From: VFMC01 sp040398525
GTDB taxonomy: Bacteria; Actinomycetota; Acidimicrobiia; Acidimicrobiales; Ilumatobacteraceae
Assembly (NCBI GenBank): GCA_040398525.1
Contig: JBBATY010000031.1
Location: 1 to 38,219 of the forward strand
Direction: 5' to 3'
DNA length: 38,219 nucleotides
Shown here in pieces: positions 1 to 8,015 of this stretch. Position 1 is the stretch's first letter; every line of letters starts with the position of its first letter. The notes beneath the pieces are model-generated. The model worked only from the letters and a program-made list of their open reading frames with translations, did no database searches and had not been told where the DNA came from. Position numbers and translations under genes: made by a program.

Positions 1-52
1 TCACGCCGGCCTGTCAAGCCGGAGGTCGCGGGTTCGAGTCCCGTCGGGACCG
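1..52 (+). tRNA. tRNA-Asp (GTC), 5' part outside window
   Basis: This is the 3' part of a tRNA. The anticodon stem (6-10 with 18-22) encloses a seven-base loop with anticodon GTC at 13-15. A five-base variable region, a T arm (28-32 with 40-44, loop starting TTCGA) and the 3' acceptor strand 45-51 follow. The discriminator base is G at 52, as expected for tRNA-Asp. No CCA is encoded. The D arm and the 5' acceptor strand lie before the window. Confidence 0.93.
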
Positions 53-55
53 CTG

Positions 56-72
56 CGAGCGCTCAGCGCTCG
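56..72 (+). terminator. hairpin after tRNA-Asp
   Basis: A perfect inverted repeat (CGAGCGC, loop TCA, GCGCTCG) lies four bases after the tRNA-Asp end. There is no T-run behind it, so it could be a terminator of the U-less kind common in high-GC genomes or a structure used in tRNA 3' processing. It lies between two tRNA genes on the same strand. Confidence 0.3.
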
Positions 73-121
73 TGCGGAAGAGCACATGGGTCGGGTTGCC
101 TCGGCCCGGCTCGCAATCCTC

Positions 122-197
122 GGTCGAGTAGCTCAGTTGGCAGAGCGCACGCCTGAAAAGCGTGAGGTCACCGGATCGACGCCGGTCTCGACCACCA
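122..197 (+). tRNA. tRNA-Phe (GAA)
   Basis: A full cloverleaf is present. The acceptor stem 122-128 pairs with 187-193 in all seven positions. The D stem is 131-134 with 143-146. The anticodon stem is 148-152 with 160-164, with GAA at 155-157, and the T stem is 170-174 with 182-186. The discriminator is A194 and CCA is encoded at 195-197. One oddity: the T loop reads ATCGACG, so the normally invariant T54 is A. All stems are intact, which argues for a working gene. Confidence 0.93.
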
Positions 198-226
198 GTG
201 CAAGCGGGCGGCGCGCACCCCCTCCG

Positions 227-232
227 TACACT
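227..232 (+). promoter_or_regulatory. -10 element, leaderless start of helicase gene
   Basis: TACACT fits the TANNNT -10 pattern and is followed by exactly six bases before the ATG at 239. Transcription would begin at or next to the start codon. No Shine-Dalgarno is visible. The element lies 30 bp after the tRNA-Phe gene. Confidence 0.55.
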
Positions 233-238
233 CGGTCC

Positions 239-3229
239 ATGACCGTGCGCCAGCGAGCCGACCCCGTCACCGGGATGCAGTTCTCGTGGCTCGACGAGCG
301 CATCGTGGCGTGGGAGCCGATTCGCAGCACCTCTGGCGGGAACCTGCACTCCAGCGTGGTGAAGGCACTCGGGCCGGTCGGGTCGTCGCCGGTCGGCTCG
401 CTCGTGCTCGGTCGGCTGCACCTGCCCGATGGCCCGGCACAGGTGATGTGCCAACAACTCGACCCGGCCTCGCTGGTCGCGCTGGCCCGCTCCGGGCGCC
501 TCGACGCAGCCGGGGGCGCGTCGATCGCTTGGTTCGGTCTGGTGGCCAGGGTCGCCGACGACCTGGTCCGCCGCAACCGCCTCACCCCCGTGCTCGCCGA
601 AGCGGGCGACGGTTGGTGGTCGGCCCGCTGGCGCCCGCTGCGCCTCGACGTCGACGCTGTCAGTGGGCCGCTCGCCGCTGTGATGCCGGCCGTGGTGCTC
701 GCCCCGGTTCCGGCCGACACCCGCAACGACTCGCTGCGACGGCAGGTGGCGGCCGCGGTGCTGACCACCTATGTCGACGCCGTGGCACGCCTGGCGCTGC
801 AGTACTCGCGATGGCGGCCGGACCTGAACGACCCGCGGCGGATCGAGGCGCGCGCCGTGCGACAGGTGGTCCGGTCACTCGGCGAGGCACCAGCCCGCTT
901 CCGACCCGACGGCGACCTCGGCCCCGAGCTCGACGAGGTGGCCGCCGCCTTCGACGACATCGCCCGGCGCGCCGGTGGCGAACCGGTGGTGCGCCCGCGC
1001 CTGCGCCTCGGCCTGCCCGACACCGACGAGCAGTGGCCCGTGTCGCTCGAGGTGGTCGCCGTCGACGACGCCGGTCGGTTCTGCGGGGTGCACGACATCA
1101 CCCTGCGCACCGATGCCGCGCTGCTGGTGGCGGGCGAGCCTCGCTGGATCGATGTGCTCTCCGACCGAGCAGCCGTGGCGCTCGACCAGGTCGCCGAGCT
1201 CGTGCCCACCCTCGGCGAGTGGTGCGAGCAGCCCGATGCCGGCGTCTCGGTCGAGACCGCGGCCCACCTGTTGGCAGCGGTCGACGCCTTGGCCGATGCC
1301 GGTATCGAGGTGCTGGCACCCCAGCGCCTCACCAGGCGCTCGCCACGGCCGCGCGGCACTGCCAGCCCCCGACCCGAGGGCGACAGCAGCGGCCGGTTCG
1401 GTCGCGGCGCGTTGGTGGCGTGGGATGTCGTGGTCGACGACACGCCGGTGCCCGAGGAGGTGTTGCGCAAAGCAGCCGAGGCCGCCACCACGCTGGTCGA
1501 CGTGGGCGGCCGGTGGGTGCGACTCGATCGCGCCGATGCCGAGCGGGCGCTCGAGCAGCTGGTCCGCCACCGCCACGACCATGCCGAGCTCGATGCGCTC
1601 GGGCTGCTGCGCCTGGCGGCCGAGCTCGAGGCCGCAGGCGCGAACGCCGCCCCGGCGGCGCCGGCCGACGACGCGTGGACCGGCGAGTCGCTCGACCTGC
1701 TCGGCGGCAGCAGCCTGCTGCAGGCCGAGGGATGGGCCGCGCAGTTGCTCGACGGCCTGCCCGACGAGGTGCTCACCGAGGGCGAGGTGCCGGCCGGGTT
1801 CACGGCGACATTGCGCCCCTACCAGCGTCGCGGCCTCGGGTGGCTGCAGTTCCTGCACCGCCTCGGCCTGGGCGGCTGCCTGGCCGACGACATGGGGCTC
1901 GGCAAGACCCCCACCACGCTGGCCCACCTGGCCGCGCTGCCCGGCCCCCACCTGGTGGTGTGCCCCCTGTCGGTGGTGCGCAACTGGCAGCGCGAGGCGG
2001 CCCGCTTCACGCCGCTGCTGCGGGTGATGGTGCACCACGGGCCGGGCCGCGCCGGCGCCGACCAGCTCGCCGCGGCAGTGGCAGCCCACGACATCGTCAT
2101 CACCACCTACCAGACCATCACCCGCGACATCGAGGCGCTCACCACGGTGCCCTGGCACTGCGTCGTGCTCGACGAGGCGCAGGCGGTGAAGAACCCCGAT
2201 ACCCAGACGGCCCGCGCCGCGCGACGCCTGCCGGCCGTGCAGCGCCTCGCCCTCACCGGCACCCCGGTCGAGAACCGGCTCACCGAGCTGTGGTCGATCC
2301 TGTCGACCGTCGCCCCCGGGCTGCTGGGCAACCAGCAGCAGTTCCGCACCCGCTTCGCACTGCCCATCGAACGTCGCCACGATGCCGAGGCCACCGCCGC
2401 ACTGCGTCGGCTCACCTCGCCGTTCCTGCTGCGGCGCACCAAGGCCGACCGCTCGCTCGTACCCGACCTGCCCGACAAGGTCGAGCAGGTCGCCTGGGCA
2501 CCGCTCACCCGCGAGCAGGTGACCATGTACCAGGCCGTCGTCGACCAGTTGCTCGTCGACGCGCAGGCCACATCGGGGATGAAGCGGCGGGGGCTGGTGC
2601 TCGCCGCACTCACCCGCCTGAAGCAGATCTGCAATCACCCGGCGCACGCCCTCGGCGACGGCTCGGGCCTGGCCGGCCGGTCGGGCAAGCTCGCCCGGTT
2701 CGACGAGCTGGTCACCGACCTGCTCGACGCCGGCGAGCAGGCACTGGTGTTCACCCAGTTCCGCGAGATGGGCCTGTTGCTGCAGCGCCATCTCGACGAG
2801 CGCTTCGGTGTGCGCCCACCGTTCCTCCATGGCGGGGTGCCCAGGTCGGCGCGCGACCACATGGTCGACACGTTCCAGCACGGTGGCGCGGGCTCGCCGC
2901 TGCTCCTCGTGTCGCTGAAGGCGGGTGGCACCGGGCTGAACCTCACTGCGGCCTCGCGCGTCGTGCACTACGACCGCTGGTGGAACCCCGCCGTCGAGGA
3001 CCAGGCCACCGATCGCGCCTGGCGGATCGGCCAGCAGCAGGCGGTGTTCGTCCACAAGCTGGTGTGCCAGGGCACGGTCGAGGAGCGCATCGATCAGCTC
3101 ATCGCCGATAAGCGTGCGCTGGCGGAAGCGGTGGTGGGCACCACCGGCGAGACCTGGTTGAGCGAGCTGTCGACCGACGAGCTGCGCGACCTGGTGGTGC
3201 TCGACCTGCACACCGCGAGGGGCCTGTGA
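239..3229 (+). CDS. SNF2-family DEAD/DEAH helicase
   Basis: This 996-residue protein is a probable ATP-dependent DNA translocase of the SNF2/Rad54 superfamily. The N-terminal half (about 1-520) is the divergent accessory region seen in bacterial SNF2 proteins. The ATPase core then shows motif I DDMGLGKT (550-557), motif II DEAQ (645-648), motif III LTGTP, the LLRRTK stretch and a second RecA lobe ending in ATDRAWRIGQ (about 923-932). The start at 239 is chosen because a -10 hexamer sits six bases upstream; ATG 275 is an alternative. Any longer N-terminus would run into the tRNA-Phe gene. The stop overlaps the next gene (GTGA), so the SWIM protein is probably translated with it. The function is likely chromatin or nucleoid remodelling or repair; the substrate is unknown. 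Confidence 0.9.
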   Translation: MTVRQRADPVTGMQFSWLDERIVAWEPIRSTSGGNLHSSVVKALGPVGSSPVGSLVLGRLHLPDGPAQVMCQQLDPASLVALARSGRLDAAGGASIAWFGLVARVADDLVRRNRLTPVLAEAGDGWWSARWRPLRLDVDAVSGPLAAVMPAVVLAPVPADTRNDSLRRQVAAAVLTTYVDAVARLALQYSRWRPDLNDPRRIEARAVRQVVRSLGEAPARFRPDGDLGPELDEVAAAFDDIARRAGGEPVVRPRLRLGLPDTDEQWPVSLEVVAVDDAGRFCGVHDITLRTDAALLVAGEPRWIDVLSDRAAVALDQVAELVPTLGEWCEQPDAGVSVETAAHLLAAVDALADAGIEVLAPQRLTRRSPRPRGTASPRPEGDSSGRFGRGALVAWDVVVDDTPVPEEVLRKAAEAATTLVDVGGRWVRLDRADAERALEQLVRHRHDHAELDALGLLRLAAELEAAGANAAPAAPADDAWTGESLDLLGGSSLLQAEGWAAQLLDGLPDEVLTEGEVPAGFTATLRPYQRRGLGWLQFLHRLGLGGCLADDMGLGKTPTTLAHLAALPGPHLVVCPLSVVRNWQREAARFTPLLRVMVHHGPGRAGADQLAAAVAAHDIVITTYQTITRDIEALTTVPWHCVVLDEAQAVKNPDTQTARAARRLPAVQRLALTGTPVENRLTELWSILSTVAPGLLGNQQQFRTRFALPIERRHDAEATAALRRLTSPFLLRRTKADRSLVPDLPDKVEQVAWAPLTREQVTMYQAVVDQLLVDAQATSGMKRRGLVLAALTRLKQICNHPAHALGDGSGLAGRSGKLARFDELVTDLLDAGEQALVFTQFREMGLLLQRHLDERFGVRPPFLHGGVPRSARDHMVDTFQHGGAGSPLLLVSLKAGGTGLNLTAASRVVHYDRWWNPAVEDQATDRAWRIGQQQAVFVHKLVCQGTVEERIDQLIADKRALAEAVVGTTGETWLSELSTDELRDLVVLDLHTARGL

Positions 3230-3990
3230 GCATCGTCGTCATCCCCCGGCCGCGTACGGCTGGCTCGGCCGAGGCAACCCCGACGGGCAAGCTGGCCTCG
3301 ACGTTGCTGTCGGTCACCGTCGCGGGGCTCACCGAATCGGGTCGCTTCCGCCGAGGACGCGCCTACCAGGCCGAGCGCGCCATCGTGGCTCTCGAGCTCG
3401 ACACCGGGGTGCTGCGCGCCCAGGTGGTGGGCTCGCGGGCCACGCCGTACCAGGTGCAGGTACGGGTGGCCACCATCCACACTCCGGCCGGGATGGGCGC
3501 ACGACCCGAGCGCGGCCATGTGCCGCGGCTCGTGCCCGACAACGACGAGCTCGACGCATGGTGCGATTGCCCCGATGCCGATACCCCGTGCAAGCACGCC
3601 GCGGCCGCACTGCTGGTGCTCGCCGACGAGTTGGTCACCCGCCCCGAGTTGCTCGTGACCTGGCGCTGCTCACAGAGCCCCGCAGCACGCCCGACGGTGG
3701 GCTCGCAGGCGGCGGCAGGACGACATCTGCAGGTGGTGGGCGGCACCGCCACCGCAGGCGCACGGCAGGCCGCCCGACGCGAACCGCCGGGGCCGTCGCC
3801 GTTCGCATCGCCGGCGTGGCTCGACTTCGTCGGGGCCGACGCCACGGTCGAGCTCGACATCGGGTCGCTGCTCGCCGAGCTCCCCGGGCTCAGGCGCGGC
3901 CCACGCCATGTCGGGCGCATCGACGTCGGGGCCGTCGTCGCCGACATGGTCGACACGATCGCCCACACCCTGGGCGGGCCGTCGCGCTGA
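3226..3990 (+). CDS. SWIM zinc-finger protein
   Basis: This 254-residue protein has a SWIM-type zinc-binding motif, C-x-C-x6-C-x-H, at C113, C115, C122 and H124. SWIM domains bind nucleic acid or partner proteins. The GTG start overlaps the helicase stop by four bases (GTGA), giving strict coupling. Helicase-plus-SWIM pairs are a known actinobacterial arrangement, so this is probably the helicase's accessory subunit. The segment after residue 140 is low-complexity and unrecognised; the C-terminus resembles an amphipathic domain rich in Asp and Leu. No catalytic motif is seen. Confidence 0.8.
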   Translation: MSIVVIPRPRTAGSAEATPTGKLASTLLSVTVAGLTESGRFRRGRAYQAERAIVALELDTGVLRAQVVGSRATPYQVQVRVATIHTPAGMGARPERGHVPRLVPDNDELDAWCDCPDADTPCKHAAAALLVLADELVTRPELLVTWRCSQSPAARPTVGSQAAAGRHLQVVGGTATAGARQAARREPPGPSPFASPAWLDFVGADATVELDIGSLLAELPGLRRGPRHVGRIDVGAVVADMVDTIAHTLGGPSR

Positions 3991-3998
3991 GCCGCCTC

Positions 3999-4004
3999 TA
4001 GCCT
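3999..4004 (+). promoter_or_regulatory. -10 element, leaderless start of engB
   Basis: TAGCCT is followed by six bases and then the GTG at 4011, with no ribosome-binding site. The spacing is the same as for several other genes here. Confidence 0.5.
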
Positions 4005-4010
4005 GGGCGG

Positions 4011-4601
4011 GTGCCTGCGCCCCTGCCGCTCGAGTTCGTCATGTCGGCCAAGCGCATGGCCGACCTTCCCGACTCCCCCGCCGAGGTGGCCTTCGTCGGT
4101 CGCTCGAACGTCGGCAAGTCGTCGTTGGTCAACGCCCTCGCCAACCGCAAGCAGCTCGCCAAGGTGTCGAACACCCCGGGTCGCACGCAGCTGCTCAACC
4201 TGTTCCGCATGTCCGATGTCGGCACGGTGGTCGACCTGCCCGGCTACGGCTTCGCCAAGGTGCCCCAGCGCGAGCGGGCGGGCTGGCAGCCGATGATCGA
4301 GGGCTACCTGCTCGAGCGCGAGCCGCTGCGGGCCCTGCTGTTGCTGCTCGACGGCGAGATCGGCCCGACGAAGCTCGACCTGCAGATGATCGACTGGCTC
4401 GACGCGAACGAAGTGCCGGCCGTGCTGGTGGCCACCAAGGCCGACAAGGTGAAGCCGTCGCGCCTGGCGGGCCGCAAGCAGCAGGTGGCCAAGGCCTGCG
4501 GTGTGGCCGAACACGAAGTGCTGTGGGTGAGCGCGTCCAAGGGCACGGGCATCGACCGGTTGCGCGAACTGATCGTCGAGTTGCTCACCGCCCCGGACTG
4601 A
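4011..4601 (+). CDS. engB: ribosome-biogenesis GTPase EngB (YihA/YsxC)
   Basis: This 196-residue TRAFAC-class GTPase is of the usual family length and is involved in assembly of the large ribosomal subunit. All G motifs are visible: G1 GRSNVGKSS (30-38), G2 TPGRTQ, G3 DLPGYG (75-80), G4 TKAD (142-145) and G5 SAS. The GTG start is preferred because a -10 hexamer sits six bases upstream and the N-terminus begins just before the conserved FVMSAK-like segment. The gene follows the SWIM gene with a 20-bp gap and its own promoter. Its stop codon lies inside a 14-bp tandem repeat, and it converges on the aldehyde dehydrogenase gene. Confidence 0.95.
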   Translation: MPAPLPLEFVMSAKRMADLPDSPAEVAFVGRSNVGKSSLVNALANRKQLAKVSNTPGRTQLLNLFRMSDVGTVVDLPGYGFAKVPQRERAGWQPMIEGYLLEREPLRALLLLLDGEIGPTKLDLQMIDWLDANEVPAVLVATKADKVKPSRLAGRKQQVAKACGVAEHEVLWVSASKGTGIDRLRELIVELLTAPD

Positions 4602-4651
4602 ACCGCTGCGACTGGACCGTCGAGACTGAACCGCCCCGACCGGGCCCGAGA
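4596..4651 (+). repeat. 14-bp tandem repeat across the engB stop codon
   Basis: Copies start at 4596, 4610 and 4624 (gactgaaccgctgc, gactggaccgtcga, gactgaaccgcccc), with a weaker fourth at 4638. The first copy contains the engB TGA stop. The unit length equals that of the unrelated array at 20062. Confidence 0.7.
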
Positions 4652-4658
4652 TCGGGCC
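4643..4658. terminator. hairpin between convergent engB and aldehyde dehydrogenase
   Basis: GGCCCG, loop AGAT, CGGGCC forms a perfect six-base-pair stem in the 98-bp convergent spacer. It has no T-run, and could serve both directions. Confidence 0.4.
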
Positions 4659-4679
4659 GAGCGAATCGGGCGGCCGAGA

Positions 4680-4703
4680 CCGGGCAGCCGGGCAGCCGGT
4701 CAG
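4680..4703 (-). repeat. 8-bp tandem repeat holding the aldehyde dehydrogenase stop codon
   Basis: Three consecutive copies read ccgggcag, ccgggcag, ccggtcag on the plus strand. On the minus strand the third copy holds the TGA stop (4702-4700), while the other two have TGC at that position. Confidence 0.65.
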
Positions 4704-6166
4704 CCGCGGCTGCGGCGACTCAGTCGGGTGCGCACCTTGCCGCTCGCCTTGGCGACGGAGTCGCGTGGATCGGCCAGCACCATGCCGCGGCGGATCAGCT
4801 TCTCCTTCTTCGCCGTGTACGGCGGGTACATCAGCGGCGGGTCGAGCTTGGTCGAGCGAGTCATCACGCCACGTCGGTGGCTGAGCGTGTCGAAGCCGAT
4901 CTTGCCGTGGTAGGCGCCCATCCCGCTCTCGCCCACACCGCCGAACGGCAGGTGGGGGTTGCTGATGTGCAGCAGGGTGCCGTTCACACAGGCGCCGCCG
5001 CTCGTGGCCCCGGCGATGACCCGGTCGTTGTCGGTGTCGTCGTCGCTGAAGGAGTAGAGCGCGAGCGGCTTGTCGCCGGTGTTGACGAAGGCGATCGCCT
5101 CGTCGAGTGAGTCGACGGCGATCACGGGCAGCACCGGACCGAAGATCTCCTCGCCCATCACCGGGTCGTCGCGGGTGATGCCGGTGAGCACCGTGGGCGC
5201 GATGTAGCGCTCGTCGGCGTCGGACTGGCCGCCGTGGGCCACCGTGCCGCAGTGCAGCATCTTCTCGAGGCGGTGAAACTGGGCGTCGTTGACGATGCGC
5301 GTGTAGTCGGGGCTGCGCTGGGGGTCGGCCCCGTAGAACGCCGTGATCTGCTCGCCCAGCGCCGCCACGAGCTGGTCGTGCACCTGACGCTCGACGAGGA
5401 TGTAATCGGGCGCGATGCAGGTCTGTCCCGCGTTGACGAACTTGCCCCACGCGATGCGCTTGGCGGCCACCTCGATGTCGGCGTTGTGGCTGACGATCGC
5501 AGGGCTCTTGCCTCCGAGCTCGAGGGTGACCGGGGTGAGGTGCTCGGCTGCGGCGCGCATGACGATGCGGGCGACACGGCTGTTGCCGGTGTAGACGATG
5601 TGGTCGAAGCGCTGGGTGAGCAGCTCGGTGGTCTCGGCCACCCCGCCGAGCACCAGCTGCACCGCTGCGTCGCCGAGCTCGTCGACCAGGTCGCGCACCG
5701 CATCGGCCGCCGCGGGCGACAGCTCACTCGGCTTGCCCACCACGGCGTTGCCGGCGGCGATCGCAGCCACCATCGGTAGCAGGAGCAGCTGCACCGGGTA
5801 GTTCCACGGGGCGATCACGCACACCACACCCAGCGGCTCGGGGACGATGCTCGAGCTGGCCGGCTTGAACGCCAACGGTGTCGGCACCTTCTCCGGCGCC
5901 ATCCAGTGGTCGAGGTGGGCCAGGGTGTGGTCGATGTCGCTCAGCACGAACCCGATCTCGGTGCCCCACGCCTCGAAGCGCGGCTTGCCGAAGTCGGCTG
6001 CGAGCGCGTCGAGCAGGCGGGCCTCGTGGGCGACGACCAGCTCGCGCAGGCGGGTGAGCGTGGCCACTCGCCAGGCTCGCGGGCGGGTGGTGCCGGCGTC
6101 GTAGGTGCGCCGCGCGGTGGCGACCACGCCGGGGATGGCGTCGAGTGGGGTGACGGTGAAGGTCAT
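4700..6166 (-). CDS. aldehyde dehydrogenase (class 3-like, NAD(P)+)
   Basis: This 488-residue aldehyde dehydrogenase oxidises an aldehyde to a carboxylic acid with NAD(P)+. Visible family motifs are the cofactor-binding APWNYP, the general base in TLELGGKSP, the nucleophile Cys in NAGQTC (codon 5419-5417), GEEIFGP, and PFGGVGESGMG near the C-terminus. Length and motif set fit the membrane-associated or fatty-aldehyde class 3 group. The C-terminus ends in a basic Arg/Ser-rich tail. The ATG at 6166 is taken as start because TATCGT lies six bases upstream. The physiological substrate cannot be read from the context. Confidence 0.92.
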   Translation of the reverse strand: MTFTVTPLDAIPGVVATARRTYDAGTTRPRAWRVATLTRLRELVVAHEARLLDALAADFGKPRFEAWGTEIGFVLSDIDHTLAHLDHWMAPEKVPTPLAFKPASSSIVPEPLGVVCVIAPWNYPVQLLLLPMVAAIAAGNAVVGKPSELSPAAADAVRDLVDELGDAAVQLVLGGVAETTELLTQRFDHIVYTGNSRVARIVMRAAAEHLTPVTLELGGKSPAIVSHNADIEVAAKRIAWGKFVNAGQTCIAPDYILVERQVHDQLVAALGEQITAFYGADPQRSPDYTRIVNDAQFHRLEKMLHCGTVAHGGQSDADERYIAPTVLTGITRDDPVMGEEIFGPVLPVIAVDSLDEAIAFVNTGDKPLALYSFSDDDTDNDRVIAGATSGGACVNGTLLHISNPHLPFGGVGESGMGAYHGKIGFDTLSHRRGVMTRSTKLDPPLMYPPYTAKKEKLIRRGMVLADPRDSVAKASGKVRTRLSRRSRG

Positions 6167-6172
6167 CGCGCC

Positions 6173-6178
6173 ACGATA
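6173..6178 (-). promoter_or_regulatory. -10 element, leaderless start of aldehyde dehydrogenase
   Basis: On the minus strand TATCGT is followed by six bases and the ATG at 6166, with no Shine-Dalgarno. Confidence 0.5.
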
Positions 6179-6212
6179 GGGCGGCGCGGCCCGCCCCTGC
6201 TCGGGCCGGATG

Positions 6213-7181
6213 TCACCGTGCCGGGGCGAGCGCGATCTCGTGGGTGACCGAGCGCACGTTCGGGGCGAAGCCGAGCGATCGGTACAACCGGTTCGCGCCC
6301 GTCGGGCTGTCGGCGTCGACACCGATCGAGGCGTGAGTGAGCCCTGCGGCGACGAAGGCGTGCAGTGCCTCGACCAGCAGGGCACTGGCGATGCCGCGAC
6401 CGCGCCACTCCGGCAGGCAGCCGAGATTGTCGATCCAGCCGTCGCGGCGGCCGAGCAGCTCGTCGTCGTCCGGGTAGCGCTTGGCCAGACAGTGCGCCAC
6501 TACCCGGTCGTCGTCGTCGACGGCGACGAAGCTCAGGTCGCGACGCGCCCCGAAACCGTGCACCATCTGTTGCCAATGGTGCTCGCTCGTCGGCGTGGCC
6601 CCCCAGTGGTCATCGAAGGCCCGGTTCTTCACCCCCCGGATCTCCTCGTCGCGACCCTCGGGCCACCCCACGATCCGCACCCCCGGCACGGTGCGACGCT
6701 CCGGCAGGTCGACGAGTGGTCGCAGCAACTCCTCGAACCAGCGCACCGGGGTGAAACCCATCCGCGCGAACAGGCGGTGCTTCGACTCGATCGTGTCGAG
6801 GGCGTCGACGCGGATGACACACGGCAGGTCGCGCCCAGTCGAACGGAGCTGCTCGGTGGCCCGGGCGATGCCCCAGTTCATCAGCGCCTGGCCCACCCCG
6901 TGCCCGCGCCACGCCGGGTCGACATCACCGAAGAGGTAGCAGCGCTCGAGCCTCGCCTCCGACGGCAGGTGATAGGTGTAGCAGTAGCCCACGAGACGAC
7001 CGTCGACCGTCGCCAGTCGCACGTCGTCGGCCAAGCGGACGTGCTCGTCGTCGAGCTCCTCGAGCAGTTCGTCGAGCGTGGCGACGAGCGGGACACCGTC
7101 GTGCGCGTTGGCGACGAGCTGCAGTGCGTGCACCTGCTCGTAGTCGTCCGCCGTCATCGGGCGGAGGGCGATCGTCGTCAT
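6213..7181 (-). CDS. tandem GNAT-family N-acetyltransferase
   Basis: This 322-residue protein is built of two GNAT domains. Acetyl-CoA-binding motif A appears twice: WRGHGVGQAL in the first half and WRGRGIASALL in the second. Two-domain GNAT proteins of this size include mycothiol synthase (MshD), but the similarity here is only architectural and the substrate is unknown. The ATG at 7181 (MTTIALRPM) has TACCGT seven bases upstream. The gene lies 46 bp from the aldehyde dehydrogenase start and has its own promoter. Confidence 0.85.
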   Translation of the reverse strand: MTTIALRPMTADDYEQVHALQLVANAHDGVPLVATLDELLEELDDEHVRLADDVRLATVDGRLVGYCYTYHLPSEARLERCYLFGDVDPAWRGHGVGQALMNWGIARATEQLRSTGRDLPCVIRVDALDTIESKHRLFARMGFTPVRWFEELLRPLVDLPERRTVPGVRIVGWPEGRDEEIRGVKNRAFDDHWGATPTSEHHWQQMVHGFGARRDLSFVAVDDDDRVVAHCLAKRYPDDDELLGRRDGWIDNLGCLPEWRGRGIASALLVEALHAFVAAGLTHASIGVDADSPTGANRLYRSLGFAPNVRSVTHEIALAPAR

Positions 7182-7188
7182 GGTCGCC

Positions 7189-7194
7189 ACGGTA
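7189..7194 (-). promoter_or_regulatory. -10 element, leaderless start of GNAT gene
   Basis: On the minus strand TACCGT is followed by seven bases and the ATG at 7181. Confidence 0.5.
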
Positions 7195-7254
7195 TCGGTG
7201 CGCCTTCGAGCGGCTGCGGTGGATTCCGCGCCGGAGCAGCGGATCCCGATGGGC

Positions 7255-7905
7255 TCAGCCGAACCCGCTCGACGGCACCTCGGCCTCGTCGGCGGCGATC
7301 GCGTCGACGATGCGCACCGCCACGGGCGCGGGGTCGAGGCCCACCGCCATGCGCGGCGCCGTGCCGGCCAACGGGCGGGTGGCGAGGCCCGTCTCGGTGT
7401 GCGGTGGGCGGGCGTCGAGCACGTGCACACCCGCACGGCGCGCCTCGCGGCGCAGGCCGGCGAGAGCGTGCGACAGGGCAGCCTTCGACGCGGCGTAGCC
7501 CACCATGCCCGGGAAGGCCTGCTCGGCCACCACACCGGTGATCGCTGCGAAGAACCCCGACGACTCCGCCAGCGCGGGCAACACCCGCTGGGCGAGCCAC
7601 ATCGGCCCCAACGCATTGACGAGGAACAGCTCCTCGATGACGACCGGGTCGGTGGCGGCCAGCTCGCCGAAGGCGACGATGCCGGCGGCGTCGACCACGC
7701 CGTCGAGGCGGCCATGGGCAGCGGTCGCCGCTCGCACGATGGCATCGCCGGCATCGGGGTCGCGGATGTCGACCACCACGTCGGGCCCGCTGCGACCGGC
7801 GCCGATCACCGTGGCGCCACGTCGGCGCAGCTCGGCCACGATCTCGCGCCCGAGCCCACCCGTCGCCCCGACGACCACCACCACGGCACCCTGCAGGTCG
7901 CGCAT
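7255..7905 (-). CDS. short-chain dehydrogenase/reductase (SDR), atypical active site
   Basis: This 216-residue Rossmann-fold protein has an N-terminal GATGGLG dinucleotide-binding loop, DAAG in place of the usual NNAG, and the catalytic YAASK. The serine normally 13 residues before the Tyr is not there: the segment reads AITGVV, with Gly at that position and Thr one before. The protein is short for a classical SDR (about 250). Either Thr substitutes for the Ser or the enzyme is altered. The ATG at 7905 is chosen because CAGAGT lies six bases upstream. The cofactor and substrate are unknown. Confidence 0.85.
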   Translation of the reverse strand: MRDLQGAVVVVVGATGGLGREIVAELRRRGATVIGAGRSGPDVVVDIRDPDAGDAIVRAATAAHGRLDGVVDAAGIVAFGELAATDPVVIEELFLVNALGPMWLAQRVLPALAESSGFFAAITGVVAEQAFPGMVGYAASKAALSHALAGLRREARRAGVHVLDARPPHTETGLATRPLAGTAPRMAVGLDPAPVAVRIVDAIAADEAEVPSSGFG

Positions 7906-7911
7906 GCGCCC

Positions 7912-7917
7912 ACTCTG
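7912..7917 (-). promoter_or_regulatory. -10-like element, leaderless start of SDR gene
   Basis: On the minus strand CAGAGT (A at position 2 and T at position 6) stands six bases before the ATG at 7905. Confidence 0.35.
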
Positions 7918-8015
7918 GCTGCGCCCATCTCGTTCGCCAACCTCCCGCCCGACTGCACCTCGGCACTGGCGCGCTACGTAGCGTCGGGGCACTCGCCCCT
8001 CACGAAGGATCCGCC

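Noticed and set aside
86..238. Longer N-terminus for the SNF2 helicase
   Set aside because: The frame is open but runs through the tRNA-Phe gene, and a -10 element lies just before ATG 239.
1..300. Integration site of a mobile element at the tRNA genes
   Set aside because: There is no integrase, no repeated tRNA 3' end and no change in composition downstream.
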